Assembly (NCBI GenBank): GCA_945861915.1
Contig: CAMAWK010000126.1
Location: 1 to 6,698 of the forward strand
Length of the DNA stretch: 6,698 nt
Direction of reading: 5' to 3'
Origin: Flavobacterium psychrophilum
GTDB taxonomy: Bacteria > Bacteroidota > Bacteroidia > Flavobacteriales > Flavobacteriaceae
Under the pieces are notes generated by a model. The model worked only from the letters and a program-made list of their open reading frames with translations, was not told where the DNA came from and did not search any database. This document shows positions 5,902 through 6,698 of this stretch, one piece after another. The translations under genes and the position numbers were made by a program. Within the stretch, counting starts at the first letter, position 1. The number at the start of each line of letters is the position of its first letter.

Positions 5902-5910
5902 ATAATCAAA

Positions 5911-6698
5911 ATGAAAAATAAAAAAATAAAAAACATATCAATATTGCCTACGGCAATATTGATATTGTTTCTTTCTCAATCCATTTTCGCTCAAAAAATC
6001 GTTCGCTACGATTTATATGTGCGTGATACAATCGTAACTTTTGGCGACAAACCAAAACACGCCATTGCGGTAAACGGACAAATCCCAATGCCAACATTAA
6101 CATTTACCGAAGGCGACATTGCAGAAATTTATGTACATAATGAACTGAATGAAGAAACATCATTACATTGGCACGGATTATTTTTGCCAAACAAAGAAGA
6201 TGGCGTTCCTAATTTGACACAAATGCCAATAAAACCCAAAACGACACACAAATATTCTTTCCCAATTATCCAGCACGGCACACATTGGTATCACAGTCAT
6301 TCGGGATTGCAAGAACAAATCGGAATGTACGGAAATTTTGTAATGCTCAAAAAAGCAAACGACCCAACTTTTAGAAAAGGAATTGACGATTTGCCATCAA
6401 TTCCAATTGTTTTAAGCGAATGGACAGACGCAAATCCTGATAACGTACACCGAATGTTGCACAACGCAACCGATTGGTTTGCGATACAAAAAGGAACAAC
6501 ACAAAGTTATTCCGAAGCAATCCAACAAGGTCATTTCAAAACCAAAGTTACCAACGAATGGAAACGAATGAACGCAATGGACGTGAGCGATGTTTATTAT
6601 AACAAATTTTTAATCAACGGAAAAAACGAAAGCCAACTTTCGCAATTTAAAGGTGGCGACAAAGTGCGTTTACGCATTTCAAACGGTGGAGCATCAAC
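5911..6698 (+). CDS. Multicopper oxidase (CopA/CueO-like), 3'-truncated by the window end
   Basis: The frame is open from ATG 5911 to the end of the window, giving 262 residues with no stop. Residues 1-27 are a Sec-type signal peptide ending in SIFA before Gln28; there is no twin-arginine motif, unlike E. coli CueO. The first cupredoxin domain (about 30-148) carries two copper-binding motifs of the type 2/type 3 cluster: HWHG (His86, His88) and HWYHSHSG (His128, His130, with His125 beside them). A VPNLTQMPIKP segment between them is typical of CopA-type laccases. The second cupredoxin domain begins around 160 (IPIVLSEW). The remaining ligands (HxxHxH and HCHxxxH near the C-terminus) must lie beyond the window. 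Such enzymes oxidise Cu+ to the less toxic Cu2+ in the periplasm. The upstream HMA-DUF3347 gene supports a copper role. The start follows a terminator by only 24 bases. Confidence 0.93.
   Translation, partial: MKNKKIKNISILPTAILILFLSQSIFAQKIVRYDLYVRDTIVTFGDKPKHAIAVNGQIPMPTLTFTEGDIAEIYVHNELNEETSLHWHGLFLPNKEDGVPNLTQMPIKPKTTHKYSFPIIQHGTHWYHSHSGLQEQIGMYGNFVMLKKANDPTFRKGIDDLPSIPIVLSEWTDANPDNVHRMLHNATDWFAIQKGTTQSYSEAIQQGHFKTKVTNEWKRMNAMDVSDVYYNKFLINGKNESQLSQFKGGDKVRLRISNGGAS
5935..5965 (+). repeat. Perfect 14-bp inverted repeat inside the signal-peptide codons of the multicopper oxidase
   Basis: ATATCAATATTGCC (5935-5948) and its exact reverse complement GGCAATATTGATAT (5952-5965) flank a 3-base TAC spacer, starting 24 bases after the A of the start codon. 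In mRNA this would form a long stable hairpin within the ribosome's initiation zone. It encodes residues about 9-19 of the hydrophobic signal peptide. A stem of this length is not expected by chance here. Confidence 0.85.

Noticed and set aside
1..6698. CRISPR array, insertion sequence, tRNA or rRNA
   Set aside because: No regularly spaced direct repeats, transposase-like ORF, or recognisable RNA gene sequence was seen on either strand.

Overview
This window looks like part of a heavy-metal homeostasis island from a Bacteroidetes bacterium, most likely a member of the Flavobacteriaceae. The DNA is AT-rich. The genes start in AT-rich leaders without clear Shine-Dalgarno sites, and one intergenic region carries an exact match to the Bacteroidetes -7 promoter box (TAnnTTTG). 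The protein families are also typical of this group: DUF3347, a DUF3703-like protein, and an adaptor lipoprotein with a His/Glu-rich insert. All seven genes supported here lie on the + strand. No mobile element, tRNA, rRNA or CRISPR array was seen.

Region 1 (1-4431) is a tight operon-like run with gaps of only 10-16 bases, closed by an intrinsic terminator. It holds: (a) the 3' end of a TolC-like outer-membrane efflux gene, possibly the C-terminal part of a fused CusA/CzcA-TolC protein; (b) a CzcB/CusB-type periplasmic adaptor lipoprotein with a His/Glu-rich insert; (c) a small DUF3703-like protein; and (d) a P1B-2 (Zn/Cd/Pb-type) ATPase that has a His-rich N-terminal tail in place of an HMA domain. 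The inferred logic is that the ATPase moves divalent metal from cytoplasm to periplasm and the RND tripartite pump moves it out of the cell.

Region 2 (4432-5886) holds a small exported Cys-rich protein, preceded by a good -7 box with a palindrome over the expected transcription start. It is followed by an exported HMA-DUF3347 protein with a hairpin-rich leader, and then a strong GC-rich terminator. Region 3 (5887-6698) is the 5' part of a multicopper oxidase gene that runs off the window. These three genes look like a copper-handling branch acting in the envelope: metal capture, chaperoning and oxidation.

Nothing here is a clearly new system. The least understood parts are the DUF3703-like protein, the Cys-rich exported protein, the HMA-DUF3347 fusion, and the RNA/DNA structures in the intergenic regions. 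The strongest non-coding signal is a perfect 14-bp inverted repeat inside the signal-peptide codons of the multicopper oxidase.
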